Of a stretch of DNA of 64,000 bases, positions 24,462 to 39,400 are shown piece after piece (positions within the stretch are counted from its first letter, which is position 1; every line of letters begins with the position of its first letter). The DNA comes from Balanoglossus misakiensis (taxonomy: Eukaryota > Hemichordata). The notes below the pieces were generated by a model. The model worked only from the letters and a program-made list of their open reading frames with translations. It ran no database searches and was not told the origin of the DNA. Both the position numbers and the translations under genes were made by a program. The stretch is taken from NCBI GenBank assembly GCA_040954595.2, contig CM082592.2:8928001-8992000 (forward strand), written 5' to 3'.

Positions 24462-27400
24462 TATCATCATCATCATCATCATCTGCACTCAACACAGCTT
24501 ATGCAGTGACATCTTTGAAGACAAATTCACTTCCTCTCTTCGGGTACATCCCCGAGTGACCTCAATATCAGCGCGACCCCTAAACCGCGCTGAATGAGAA
24601 GCTCTATCGCTGTGGTTACTATTGAATTTGCAAAACTCAATCTCGGGACGTGAATGGATGTATGTCATCTTACGGGTGACGGAGGCAAGGCTTGTTTGGA
24701 ATGTGTGTGCCGAACGACGGAACAAATCCTCTGGGTCCGCCGCTAATAAGCATTCTGCTCATCTCTGTGGCTGCATTGTACAGAACCGATAGTAATCGGA
24801 TAAAATCCGGGGGAATAATCATACTCTGGGAAAAATACACACGGAAAACCAATCCCGGGGAATCTTCAGGGAGGGAAAGAGACAACAGACCCACTGGCAA
24901 TGATTTCCCCGTCATAACTCATGTTGTCTGTTTTTCTTTCTGACATTGTGAAATTAGAGAAAATCCAAGGTCTGAGACACTGCCTGTGGGAGATGAGTCT
25001 TCTGCCTCTGACAGAATTAATCGCCTGTCTTCAGGAAAAGATGTGTCCATCACTATTTTGTTAAATAGGTGGCATCTTTGCCGGAATACTGACTTTCCCA
25101 CTATGTGGATTACAGCTGGATTTTAAATTCACACTGTGTTGATAAACCTGGTACTACACACTTTAATCGCATGAAGCATTTTATAAATAGTTTCTGTGAA
25201 ATTGATCCAAACACTTAATTCATTCATTAATTAACAAGGTGAATATATTTGCATTTGCCTCTGTAATTCATTATTGGAAAATTGAATTAAACAATGTCAA
25301 ACTGTTGGCCTGGAACATTTTACACGACAAGCAAGCTTGTTAAACATTACTGAGCACGGTACAGTAATGCGATACACACAAACTCCGCGCAAACCTTCAC
25401 ATCTCTGATATTGTCAGTTTTACATCTTAATCTTATTAGCATTTCGGGTTTATTAAGTTACGGTAGAAACACTAACTGCTGAATGGACTCTGGTAAATTT
25501 AAGACTTGATCGGGTGATGAAAACATTACGGTATGATTAACAGGGGCAGCTGGAGTATAAAATATCAAACACTAGAAGCTGACCTCATCGTGTGACACAA
25601 TTTTTTCTCTGTTTGTTAAAAATTTAGACCACATTGAACTGACACACAGAATACCAACAAGCTCCATTCAAACAAACTTTGCCATATCTCATAATTCACC
25701 GCTGACAGTTTCCTTAGGCCAAAACTGTGCCAGGCGAAAGTTCTATAATTCCACTAACATAATAATGTAAGTATCCATCAAATTATTGCCTTAGTCCACA
25801 ATAACCAGATAATCAGTCGCCATGGTGACAGGAAAAGTCAAGCTGCCGTGACTGGAATTAACGGGGAGCTGAAAAGGGCTCAACTTCCTGTATTGGATAA
25901 AGCTGAGAGCATTTCATTTCATTTTGCGGCATATACCTGAGCAATGCACCAATTAGGGTTCTGTCCGACAGTCACTTAACGTTAACACACTTCGTGATTC
26001 TTTGCCCAGGTTTTTGTTTGCTGCGACAAACCTTCAGTTGAGATGATGTCGAACCATTAATTTCTTCTTTTTTTTACGTTCAGCTGGTGCCAAAGTCTGC
26101 ACGAAAAGTTACCTCTTAATATACTGACACATGTATAGGAATTTATTCAAACACTAAACTGACATCTATATTCTAGTGGCAGCCATTTTTACCTTCTGCT
26201 AGTACAATGGGATAGGATAGAATTTACTTCTTGTACAAGATGGTAGCATACATGTACCTGTACTTCTCTTTCACACTCACAATAGTCACAGAATGAGTAA
26301 AAATCTCATACACAATTTAGATTTGGGCGATGCAAATATGAACAATTCAGGCGAATATCCACCAGCTGACATGCCATCATGCAGTTACTCACTTCCCAGC
26401 CTGCCTGCCAACTCATCAAACCCATCGACACAATATATCAAATATTACAGAAATAGACCAGTTCTGAAGTACACTTCACGCAGCACCGCCACACATTTAA
26501 TGCCCCCTTTTCCAGCAAATTTACCATCGAAAGAAAAGCATTTCGTGTCATTTGCCGACCACTTGAGGGTATTTTTAGTTCCATTAAAATCAAGTGTACG
26601 GAGTAAGGCCAGCAGCTGTAGGCAAACACAGGAGAGACTGGAGCCTAGGAACTGTCTGGCTCTAACAGCGAGTAATTACTTGATCCATGCCTGGCTTCTC
26701 CATTCCTTCCAAGATAGCTTCCATGACATCATTATCAGCAGGTCATCGCCGTGTGTGTCATATTTACAGTTTTGCAGTCCATTTTGGAAGTGATTTGGGA
26801 ATCATTTTCAGCACACAGTCAGCTGAAACCTTTTATCCTGTACATATTTTTGTGAAGACTTCCTCCAAGATAGGTAGATTTGCCTCAGTGTGCATATACT
26901 AATATTTATGATTTAAGAGCAAAAAAACACATCCCGATGAGAGAGAAAAAAATGAAGGCACCTGAATTATGTGATAGACAAAGAGGTGAACTAATCTGTG
27001 GCAACCACTGATGAAGATTCTGAACGGTTATATGTCACTGATCCTACACAAAGCCCTTAGGGGATGTCACCATAACCATGTTTTGAATGCATCGTTCTCT
27101 ATGGGAAAGTTTTGTGTGCATGGCACACACACCCACAGATCCTGCTCTTGTTTCCAAATGTTCCCAATGAATTCACACGCAAAAAAACACACACACACAC
27201 ACGTAGCCATCATACTTGCGAAAAGCTCTACTTTGGCCGTCTACTTCCAAGCAGACGAGTGTTAACAACGGCTCTAATGTTTGCCCGCCTATAATCGGAT
27301 GAGAATGCTCAAACTCCGGCTCGACCAGATTTTCCAAACAGACACGACGTCTCCAAACTGGCAGGGCATCTTAATTCTCAAAGACGCTTGCTGACTGCAC

Positions 27401-30400
27401 CAACAGACTTCAAATTAAGGCTGTACATAGCGAGCATCTTCCCTTAGTTTGTGGCGGGGAAGTTGGAGGGAGTTCAGTTTTAATGTCAACTCATGGGACA
27501 CACAGCTATCTGGTTTTCAAACCGACCCATCCAGTACTAGGTGACATGTTCAACCTGATAGTCAATCTCACTGCACTGCACATCCACTTCAGAATGAAAC
27601 TGTTACATGCATTGAAATGCACAACACATCACCACCGTTTCCAAGGCCCGCAATGCTTTGCCAAGACAACTACCAATTCAAGAAGTTTACTCAAGTTTCC
27701 GAAATTCCAGGTCTCCACTTACATTTCTCGACAGATTAATAACAGACTCGCTTTTTCATTTGCGCTCGGCTGATTGTGGTGCAGCGTGGCCGTGAATACA
27801 TAAAATTTCATTACACAAACGTGCAAAGACTGATCACCATCGAACTGTGCAGTCCACCAGAGTGTGGATTTCAATTTCCTATTTAATTCTGCAAGTCTTT
27901 GCCGCTAAGCTATTTCCGTGTGTGAGCTAAATACACACCAAATGCAACGCGTGTGACAACTGTTCCTAGAAGGAAAGATTAGGTTTCAATTACACGGTAC
28001 TGGCGGGGAAAAAAATTGAACCGTTTTTGTGCGCCGGCTCAGATTGCTGTACAGTTTATTTAAAAACACCTGAAGCAGTGAGTTTGGTTTCTTTCAGCCG
28101 ATGTAGGCACACAGATGTTCCATCAGCATACAGACTAACACAGTTTACAGAAATGTTATATGTAAAATGCGAATAAAATTCACCTACAATTCTGCTAACC
28201 TTCATCCCGTGAAAACTTGGACAGGAGTATCTTTTGCCATTAGGCTAGATGGAAAGCAACGCACAGATAATGCAAAATTCAAAGCATTCAAGGTTTATTT
28301 TCATCTTTGATGCGGAGTGAGAGGGAATTCTGTGGGAAACGGGAGCGGAAAATTTCTCTCAAAGAGATGCGGTCTGGTTTCAATGCCAAAAAGAAGAAGA
28401 GCTGGAGGGATGGGGGATGAATAATGTATGATCATGATTCAACGGTATAATATCATCGCATAGCTGTGTGCAAATGATTTTTATGATAGGTTTACCCAAA
28501 ACCATGAACTGTGAGTTCAGCATTCAAAGGTGTCCCCCTGGGGACAAAAAAAACCCTTGTAATTATGAATATCTTTATTGCCTTGACATATAATGCAGTC
28601 AAACTGCACTGTGACAAGGGCAATTTCTAGCTTTACACACAGAACTGCTTCGAAAATATATTGCCACACACGCACATTCACAGATCTCTTCCAAGTCATT
28701 TCTGGCATACAGATTACTGCACACTATATTGTAAACACACACAGGATGACCGTTCAATAGTCTGTAGTATTCGTCTCTCGTTTCATGGGAGAAGTAGGTC
28801 ACATTGCTAATAACGTGCTCACAAAAATCAATCAATCCATGTTGCCTTAACTCCTGACCTTTGACATCAAAGAGAATTGTAAAACTGTGACCTGCAGTAC
28901 CTGCAGAAAAGATCGGTCACTGCATCCTTACAATTTTCATTAAAAGTAATAACTAGTTCAGATTTTATTGTTTTTTCTCCCCGATACTCAAAATTTTTCA
29001 TCATTTTGTATCTTGCGCATATGTTTGATTTGAATAGCACTGCATTAAGAATTTCCTTTCTGTGTTGCAAAAATTGGAAAATCGACCTGACTGATATGAA
29101 ATGTCAGGCTGTGATGGACAAAATAGACGCTACTTCAGTGATAACCATTCATTAGCTGATAACCATTTACGATATGATTATCTTTGGCAGAGTCTAGTTT
29201 CTTTAATGTATACAGCTGTGATTGAGCTACGATTGACTAAGTTCTTGCTGGTCATGGAGATGGAATGAATCATGAGAAGTGAAAGTTTGCTGCCTGACAC
29301 AATGTTACCATGACAACAATATTGGATAGCGCTTGAAGATTGCCAATCCTCCTCCCCCATTTCTTCATGCTTATCTCCATATAGGCACCCGACTGTACGG
29401 AGTCTTTGAGAGCTAGTACAGAGCAGTGCTGTATCTGTAACGAGTTCTGAAGTTTAATGAAGGCTAGACTTGATTGAAAGACAAACACAGACATGTGATT
29501 GATCAAACTCAATCAGACCTTCATACTGCAAATTCTATTATGCCCAATGAAGTGATCATGCAAGACCTGGTTTGTCTCGGCTGAGAGGCGTACGTATCCT
29601 TGCTGATCAGACGTCGATATCAGACTTCACTTCAATATAAATAATTTGAACTTAAGTATCAGAAATTGGGTGCAATTTAAAGATCCTTCTCGCCGACAAG
29701 TTTACAGAGGTTCGGCCGACAGACCCAAGACTTGAGTTTTTTTTATTAGATTCTACCTCAGAACAGAGATGGCAGATTTCATTTGACTTGACATGGAATC
29801 TGAAATCAAGCTGGCATGAAGTATGTCATTGTAGACAGAGCGTGGTTCCTGCAATTACAAACATACACTGCGTCTACATCCATTACTGCCCGCGTACGCA
29901 ATACCTGGTTAACGATCGAGTGCCCACAGATGAAACATTCACCCCAGTACAAGCTCCCCAAGTTTTTTGTCGACAATCTTGCAAAATATGATAACCTCAA
30001 ATACACCGTGAAATAGAAAGAAAAAAAAACATTCATCATTGATTTAACCAACACAGATGGCTGACCCCAGGAGATATGAAACCATTGCAGCAAATCATTT
30101 CTGGAGCATGCCACCTGCCAACATCAGCAGATGAAGCCATTCCCACCGGAACCATTACACAGTTTTCTTTTCTCTTCACAACATCGAAGCCATCAAACAT
30201 GAAGTACAAGCCATCTTCCGGCAACAATTGTGCCCCTCAAAACCCAACTTATTTCCACTATTGTTTTAAATGATGAGTATGATATAAAAATATATTTAAT
30301 CGGCACTTGGCATTTCATGAAATCAATCACTCCATGTGATATGAAAACTGGGAAATTGCAGTTTGGAAATTACAATAATAAAGGTTATTTTTCAAATGAA

Positions 30401-33400
30401 CCCTTTCTACATTCAGCAGAGCCTTCTTATCAAAATCCAATAACCAGTGTATCAAAACAATCAGAGGTAATATTAAGAAATAATATTAGGATTTGTATCT
30501 TAATCCCTCAAGAAGTAATAAAGTGCATTTGCATGCACAACGACAGACACGTATGCAAAGCATCTCAGGGAACAAAATTAACAACTGCTAATTCCACACT
30601 GAGGGAGGGAAATAATTGAACTAATGTCCACATGTATGACCTGACTTCTCGACGTTTTGTCAAATTAATCAAATCTGACTCCTAGTAATTTTGTCAATGA
30701 GCTCATAATGAGAGCCTGGCATTGACATCAATTTTGGAATCAAAATTAGCATACTAATGCCTTAGATTAATCATGATTGCACTGCGTCTCCAGACAGGAT
30801 GTCAGCCATGATGAGGAGGATTTCTGAAAACCTAAGTGTGACGTCTTTAGATGTCATATCTGCACAGTTTGTTAGTGGTAGTTGTGTGTACAGGGCACTT
30901 CTTGTCTAATCTGGAAAAAAACTAGCTACTTTAGTTTGTTTTTTTAAGCAAGAGCTCAGTTGACATCTCTAACATCTGATCCACGTGCCTTCAAGCCAAT
31001 TTTCTTTTTTACATATAATGATATTGAGCGATCAGACTCACGGGACTTTTCAGAAATTCTCCAGTTGAACAAAAGGTCTCCGAAAATCACTTGTTGGATG
31101 GCAAACTGCCAGAGTCTGATTCTGCAAGTTGGCAGGGTTACGACTGCAGATGCGTTCGAGGGAGTTCCGCGCGATCATTCAAAAACAATGTTTGCATGCA
31201 AAATGCGTCATGTAAGATTAAGGTCGAGAAAAGGTGACATTTTCTGGCAAATGCGGGACTGAAGAGAAGGAAAGGCAAAGATCACTATCTCGGAATGAAT
31301 CAATCCATCAGAATACATCAGCCACATTCTGAAGTTGGCACTTAATTCACGCTTCATGGTGCACCCTTGATTAATAATTATTTTTAATATCTCACACAAC
31401 ATGCACTTGCGATTGGATTGAGAACTCAATCTACTTTCTGCAGACTTTAAACCTTGAATTTCAGCTAATCTCCATCCTCGACTTATAAGCCACTCTGATT
31501 GCAGCGAAGGCCAACCTGTGTACAAAACCCGACCAATCCATATCCCAGTTGTGGCCTTCTTCATCTTACTTAGATTCAGATTCATTCGAAATACATACTT
31601 CACTCACCAGACCAAACCACAGCAGCCAACACACACGTATCACACACAGAAAGTACACAACGACACACAACAAGGAATATCAACATCACCACACTCGACA
31701 GAGCTCAGCAAAGCTAATCCTCCTACCTTATCTAGTTGTGTGATTTCCTGGTGAAGCTCTGTGTTTTTCTTCGTCAGAGATGTGTTCTGCTGTATCACAT
31801 TTTGCAACTCACTTGCCTGTGAAAGGAGATGAAAAACAAAGACAATTCAACAACTATGGCTTCACTGAATTCGAGCTACTGACACAGACGCCCACAGAAA
31901 ACAAACCAGTTCAGATCCAGTTCCTTGTATAAATCCACAGAGGTAAATTCAGTTTACACCTGATAATCAGCTTTGAGTGGTGAGAACCAAATTTGCCCTC
32001 AGAGAAAGGAAGTCTGGCGACAGTTGTAAGTGGCCTAATAAATCCTTTAAAAAAAAAGCCAAAAGGGGAATTGCTGAGAAACGTGAGCACACATTGAACC
32101 CTGACTTCATCTGAGCACTATCAACACTGGAAGACAGAGCTAACATATTGAAAGACAGCCTGTGTCCTTTAAAACTGGGAAATTTCACATGGACGGCATT
32201 CAGCTGTTAACAAAATTTACGACGTATGCACGCAGTATGAAGGGCATGATAAAATGGTCTGCTCAAGTGGTGCTGAAAAATGAAGGGACTGTTTTGTTTG
32301 TTTGTACCAGTAAATACCAAATGAGGGATTTAGAACTCCATTAGCTATAACATTTAGCTTCACCATTTTTCTGTATCTTGTAATCTACAAGGAATTTGAA
32401 CAAGATACAGGTACTTGAAACTTGTCAACAAGTTTTTGGAAGTAAAAAGTTTCTTTTAGTAAGAAATTTGAGAAGGTTAACATTTGTGAGAGGAGCGTGA
32501 ATCAATCAGCCAACAAAATTCTTGAAACAGTTTTACTGATTACTTTCTAAGCACTAGACGTTTAATGTCAGACAGGATTTTGTTACTGTATAACTCCAAG
32601 AAAGAGATAATGTTATGAAACACACACATACACAAAAAACAAAACGTGACTTTTATTGAATAGAAAGCACTGCAATATGAAATCGGAGAGGTAACTAACT
32701 ACTTTGCAATTTTGGATTTAGTTTTTCTGATAAATGACCGTAATTTGACATCGTAAATTGAAACATACACAGGAAACACTTATTTGAATGTTTGACTTAC
32801 ATGTAACCTTTTTCGTGATTGAAAAATTGCGGGTAAATGAAATGCAGATGATTGCATGGTGCGATCAATATGAATTCTTGGCGGGTAGTTTCTTTAAAGA
32901 AATTTCCATTTTGAAGACGTTTATCAAATATCGTAATACACCATCTGTGCACAGGCTACGTACAATGTACATTATGTGTATGAGGAGACACAACAGCTGA
33001 GTTGGTCAGACCAGCTTGGAACACGTTTTACAAAATGCGTCAAAACTGGAACACAGAATCTGGAATGTGTGGGTGTGTAGCAGGGCCACTGCTGCTGCAA
33101 GGGAGAGAATTCACGACCATTCCCAGGGGCTGCATTTACAAATCAAGTCAATGTAAAGCAGCTCGGCCAAGACTCCCTGGTGAATGTGTAACTCTGACAC
33201 CATATATTGCACCTCGGGGAGACCAAAGGAACAGCTTAGCTCATTGGTGAAATTAAATTTATTATTTTCCACACAGAAACAGAATCACTCTGAGATCAAA
33301 CGAAGGAGAACATTCACGCAATCTATCGGCTTGTTGGGTACCTGCTGTGTGAACTGGAAAGCGAGAAACGCAAAAGGGAATTTTGATTTGCTGTTTCATA

Positions 33401-36400
33401 AGGCGGAGGCAAGCTACGTGCCTATGCATTAGGTCTCACTTGCTGGAGATTTCACTGACCATAAATATCTATGAAACGCAACCTGAAACCCAGGCGACTG
33501 TAAATCAACAAAGCTTGCGATGTATTGAAAATAGCAAATTAGCCACTTTTCGGTGGACAACACAGAGGGTACATAATTACTAATTTTTCATCAGATTACA
33601 GTCTCCATGTCTGGTCTTGATGGGACGTAATGACGGAAGCAACGAGTGCCTGCCACATCAGTAGCATTTATTTTGATGGTTCGGATGAGTAACATGACAT
33701 CCTCCCAGATGACCTTTGCCCTCTGCTCAACTAGGCTTACAGGATTAAGTATCTGCTTTGAAATGTGCACGTAATTTATGGGTGATCTTTTGGTGTGCTG
33801 TCATAAAATCAAAGTCCTGGTGTGCAGTCGTCATTTTCAGACGAATAAACAATGCTACTTTGGCAAATCTACAGATGGATGAATCTATCTACCGACAGCG
33901 GAGTGAGTTAGCACAGCACGTAACCATCTCCTTGTGTTTAATAATGTTACAGTACTTCTATACCTACTGCTTGTGCGGGTAATGGTTTTGGCTAGTCAGT
34001 TTCCATGATTTGCTCACAAAACAACTACTATGCTGTGTTATATGATCAAAACACAAAATTTATGGTTATTTCTACAGAATATACAGTTACTGATTTCCAC
34101 TTGAAATTTCTGCTTTCACACTCAGCTTCCAGGAGACAAACTCTCAATCAAATAACCTATGCATCATTTGGTTTGTGTGCTCATAAAATTTCCAAACAGA
34201 ACTGCAAAATTCCCAGCTTAGTAATTAAATGAAGAGCCTGCCAGTCTAAAAACATTATACAGGGCTGCAATATACACTGCTAACACACCTTCCCAATATC
34301 AGCTTAATAACATAAAATTTTATGAAGTTCTAAAAACATGATAGCTCTCCAAGTCTTCCATTCTTCGCGGTAATATAATTTATGAGTATGCATTTTCAAC
34401 AGGAAGGAAAACTATAGATTAGAATATAAGAAAATACATGTAGAGAGACTCACCAAAGTTGAACACTGGCGTTGCCGACCCTCTGTCTCTTTCTCCAGAG
34501 TTTCACATTCTATCTTCGTCTGCGCAAGCTCTACTTCCTGTTGGACACGACAACAAAACAGGAAACGGGATTGGTTAGGCACAAATTAAAGTCTCATTTC
34601 CTTTCCAAGGCTTCCATTTCTAATGAACAGTGGGCAATTGTTATTGTGACAGGGTCATTATAGCGTGTAGAGTGTTCATAATTGTGTGCTGTACTCACTG
34701 CCTGTGAATGAAAATTAATAAAGTACAGCCTCCAGATAGAGCACCGCTCTGTGGAGATGAAGACTCCATTTGATGATATCGTTTCCGTCCAATCAACAAA
34801 ATGATGAAGAGAAGCCAAACATGTTGTATGTTTTGCAGTGAAAAAAAAATCAACATCTTCCTTCGATTTATTTCTTGGAAGGGCTGGTTAATTGGTGGAG
34901 AGAGAGGAATGTAATACGCAAAAGTCAAATATCAGTAAACATCTTGCCTGACTTCACCGCTTTTAGGTGGGATTACAAAAACACTGGCGGCAAGATCTAC
35001 AAAGAGAGTATAAATCACAGACTCTGACCACCTCAAGTCATCAAACGGTCAATTTTATCTGCAAGGTTTTCTGACTCAATGCACCAAAAAATCTGGCTTT
35101 GAATCCCCAAAAGGATGGCATACGCGTCTTGCACTTGTAAGACAGCTTTAATGGTAACTACCAGAGATGACACAAAAAAGGTACATTTGATTGGTTATGG
35201 CAAATGTTACATTGCACAGGAAAAGGTCAATTAAATACCATGGGTTCAACTCTGATCATTCTAGGGTACAGTTGCCATTTGGCAATCGGTCAAAAGTACA
35301 CGAATTTTCAGTAATTCAGCAGATATGTGCTGAGCAATTTGACAACAATTTAGACTTCAAACTATATTTGTATAAGGGCGGGGAGCTTCACCACAGCCGC
35401 ATCAAAATTTTGACTTTTTCTCTCAAAATCTGTAATGGAGCTGCAGCATGGGTCTTTTTTATCGCAAAAATGAAAAAGATAATGCATACTCTGTGTTGTG
35501 TTTTAAATGCTTGTCACGCACTCCACCCAAATATAGATTTGTTTCATGATCTGATGACAAATACACCCACTATCTCGATTTCTGAGGAAGAATAACCTCA
35601 GATACACAGAGAGTTATTATCCTTGAATGTTCAATCACTCCCTTGAAATCAGCGGTCTCAAAATCCAATTTCGCTGGAAATCGGGAAACTGACTAACACA
35701 TCCATTTGATCCTTACATAACCGAGGAGCACCCTGCTTCTTGGATCAACTTCCCGAGCCTTTAAGAGTCTTAACAGTGGCGTGCGATTTGTAACACAAAT
35801 TACACATATTAGACCATCTTCTGGGACTTATCTGTTTGAGTCAGAGAGAGTGCCGCTTGTCTGACCTCTGTTGAATACTAGTAAACACTAGTTTGAATTC
35901 GCCCTACCTGTCACAACAATCCAGTACCCCATTTTCAAGTGATTGGTTTAGTTTCACCATTAAAAACGGTTTCATTTTCATCAAAGGATTAGGTGTTGTA
36001 GGGGTGTGTTCGCACGAACTGATGGAAATAAACGATGTCTAAAATACTCTATACATGATAAATTCAGTTTTATCCAAATTAAAATATGACTAGTCGCCCA
36101 GTACTTTAGTGATGCAGTCAGCTAGAGGAAAACGTTTCGAAAATATCTTTGGACAGTCTCAAGAATTACATATTGTATGTGACCTGTGTCTCCGAAACGA
36201 GGTCACCCCATGCTTGCCTATATTAGGTTAGCTTAGAGTAGATTACTGAGGAGATAGTAAAATGTTTGCGTTTAACCGAATGATGTCATTTTTCCTGTTG
36301 CTGGAACAGCGAGGAAATCCCTTTGGAGATGTTTTGTCAATTCCCAGTGGATGACACAGCAGCAGTAAATTTTGATGCATTTGTCTTTGAATATGACTGA

Positions 36401-39400
36401 GTTTCATGGTGTTTGTTCTGTGTACTTGTCTACACAGGTTTGGTGAAGTAAAGAGTTGGCATAGAAAGGCAAACGGATATATGGTTGAATGGTGGGAACA
36501 GTATGAATGGCTTCTCTTCAATAATTCACAGCACATGCTATTTTTATTTGCTGAAGGTACATTGCCAACGTTTGATGTTGGACTTGTTCTGGTCAATATT
36601 CACAGGGGAACCAGCGCTGCTATGTCAACTGACGTTTTTCTGTCACCTCATTTGTTTAAGCAAGCCAACCATGCAATTTGCAGCATAAAAGTACATTATC
36701 ATAACTATGATGATTATTATTGTGCCGTGACCCACAACACTAACTACTTCAGCAAGCACAATCTACACATTTTTAAAACACATACTTCGCTGCTTCTCAA
36801 GTCAAGCATAAATCGCCAAAATAAAGATGGTGGCTGTTACCTCTGATTATCATGACTCACAAGGGTTTGTTTGGCTCGAAAAAAGCAGAAGATATGAAAA
36901 TTCAAATGTAGATGGTGGAACTGACAAGGGGAGTGGTGAGTTGGGCAGGACTGAGTTTTCTTTCCAGTGGAAAAAAAAGCAGCCATCAAAGTGCGAAGTA
37001 GCAGGTTATTTTTGCCAGCTACCAAGCTCCTACTAACTATATACACCATTGACTCATGCCAACCAACAATAACTAACTTACTAATTTCTCCTTCTCTTCT
37101 TTAACTAGTGATAAATTCCTGAGTTCCTCTTGCAAGGCCTGGTTGGTCTCTTCTAGTGCCCTGTACTCTTGTAACTTACCAAGATCAGGTTCACTGGCAA
37201 GTGGCCTTCGTTCCTACAATAGAAAAAAAGTTGAATTATGGTTATTTACAAAATCATGGATTAGTTTCTTTTAATTGTAGACACAGTGTTCAATACCATT
37301 GGAAAAACAATTCACATGCAGTCTTTAGTCTGTTTGCACACCACCTAAAACTGTAATTTTATTATTAATAATTAAAATGCCTCCTTGCATGGCCAACTTG
37401 GGGAAATAGCTCAAGCAGATTTTTGTGTGAAATAGGTCCACCTAATTCATTCTGTTTAAGCCTTTTCATCATTATCACCACACTCTTTTCCTAATTTTGT
37501 GTGAATTTCTGACAACAGGATTTGCTTCTGAAATCTGCATGTGGCATTTGATTGCAGGCTTCAATCGCCCAAGACTTTGCCAAAAATAGCCTGGAAGATC
37601 AAATGCATTTCATGAATTTCAAATGAAACGGAGTTGACACTGATGTAAGGGTTTGTACTCCTGTGAACAGCATGCTACAAAAGGGCCACTTACATGTAAA
37701 GTGTTTGCGCTGCCGAGCGAACTTTTAAAATGCCTGAATCAAAGGTGACCGTGTACAAAATGACTGACAACTCGGCAGAAAGAGGACTCGCAGAGGACAA
37801 AAAAAACACACACAAGGGGACAAAATTCACATGTGCCTGTTAATGATACACGCTACGCCATCACCGATTTTTATCCACAGGCAGATCACAAACCCCTGCC
37901 TCCGAATAGATCACTTTGCGCCAAGAAATGACCACTTTAATCTGCAGGCAGCTAATGGGGCAGTGAGTGGGCACCACCTTCCACCTGAGTCCCTCAAACC
38001 CTCATCAATCGAAGGAAAAAGTGGCAGTTTAGACTCTGGGGCGATTGCATCACGATGCTACGATGAAGAGAGTGTGCTGTCAGGCTTTGTTATCATTCGC
38101 AGCAACAGTCACATCTCCGTACAGCGAGGAAACAGTTTGTACAGCTTGCTTTGAGCAAATATATCACGGCAAATTGGACGGTAGTGATTCCTCCACAGAA
38201 TAGAAAACACTTCAGGGACTTCACTTGAATGAGTTATACTGAAACTGCATGCAATTGTGTTTTCCATGCTGGGGAAATCTGTCATCTCTCAACGTCACAA
38301 GTATGCTGCATGAGCTTCACTTCATTTAATGCCCGTGAGGAGTACCATAGCCAATCAGCCTCTGACTTTTAAAGCATTTATTTGTAATTTCAATAAAGCC
38401 GCGTTTTAAATGACACCTATACGATTGGTTAACTTAATCGTCACTTTAATAATAAAGGAATGGTTAATTGACACAGTTCCACTTGCCAACAATTCATGTC
38501 ACATGATCAAGTACACAATTAACTAGCCAATAAGCTACAGGGTATACTACATGTACAGGTGTATTTGTTGCTCACACAGTCTGCTTACTTGGCTAATTGT
38601 CAGCTTGCGTAGAATCAACATGAGACCGTACATGAATGATTACAATGCATGAATGGTCGTCACAGCATATCTGCTCTAAATGCAGACATGAATGCTAAGC
38701 ATACATGTAGTATCTATTTCTCCCTCGTATCAACTGATTCATTTTTACAGCGATTTTTGAGTGATTCTGAACCATGGAAAGGTTTTGGTACACGCACACA
38801 TGAAATGACCACGTACCTGCGTCTCAGATTTTCTAATGAAACTCGGGATATACAACATAGTCTACCAGTCCATTCGGACAATACACACAACATGAACATG
38901 AACAGTTGATGGAGATAATTCCAACAGATAATTTCCACAGAGAATATTCAAAGACAAGGATGCTGGCATGGGTTCTGGATGCTGATCACCTTCTTCCTTT
39001 CTGCGTTTCTTACAGCCAAGTCTACACAGAAAGACGTCATCACGCTATATGCGATTGTGGCTTTCCTGAAGATGACATTTGTCCGTTTGTTGAGAGGCTG
39101 CACTATTACTGGTCCTTATCAAAAGTCATCATCTCCCCACTGTACTTTTCGCCGCAGCCAATCAATAAGAGAATCCGTCAATACAAGCCAATTAAAAGAT
39201 CAAGTCGGGGGACGACTTGAAAGAGATCGAGACTCCCCTAATTCCAAGCAGGTGGCACAGCTAGACAACTGCAGATGAGCGTAACAGTGTTCAGATCCTG
39301 TCCACATGGCAATTACACACACAGAGATGTCTACAGCCCGACCCTGTTCACATTGGAAACACAGTGGCAGGTATAAGCCACAACACCCGGAGCTGTGACT

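Larger units (their letters stand above)
24036..31726. other. Large intron between exons 8 and 9 (7.7 kb)
   Basis: Holds the ATC microsatellite, a degenerate copy of the MITE-like repeat, and an 18-nt microexon candidate. Otherwise it is unannotated AT-rich sequence; longer open stretches such as 26293-26793 (+) have no recognisable content. Confidence 0.65.

Noticed and set aside
24326-24559. Poly-Ser / poly-Ile frames
   Set aside because: Translation of the ATC microsatellite.
24919-25101. Minus-strand frame with [20 protein letters not shown]
   Set aside because: Looks protein-like but has no usable donor; kept out for lack of splice support.
26293-26793. 166-codon open frame on the plus strand
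   Set aside because: No recognisable motif, no clear splice or transcription signals, inside an intron; treated as chance.
27715-27750. Possible 24-nt microexon SVINLSRN with strong AAT|GTAAGT donor
   Set aside because: Acceptor region is purine-rich; not credible as a 3' splice site.
36406-36846. 146-codon open frame on the plus strand
   Set aside because: Composition typical of translated AT-rich intron; nothing recognised.
38589-38610. Possible 15-nt microexon LTISQ with CAA|GTAAGC donor
   Set aside because: No polypyrimidine tract; expected by chance in a 15.9-kb intron.
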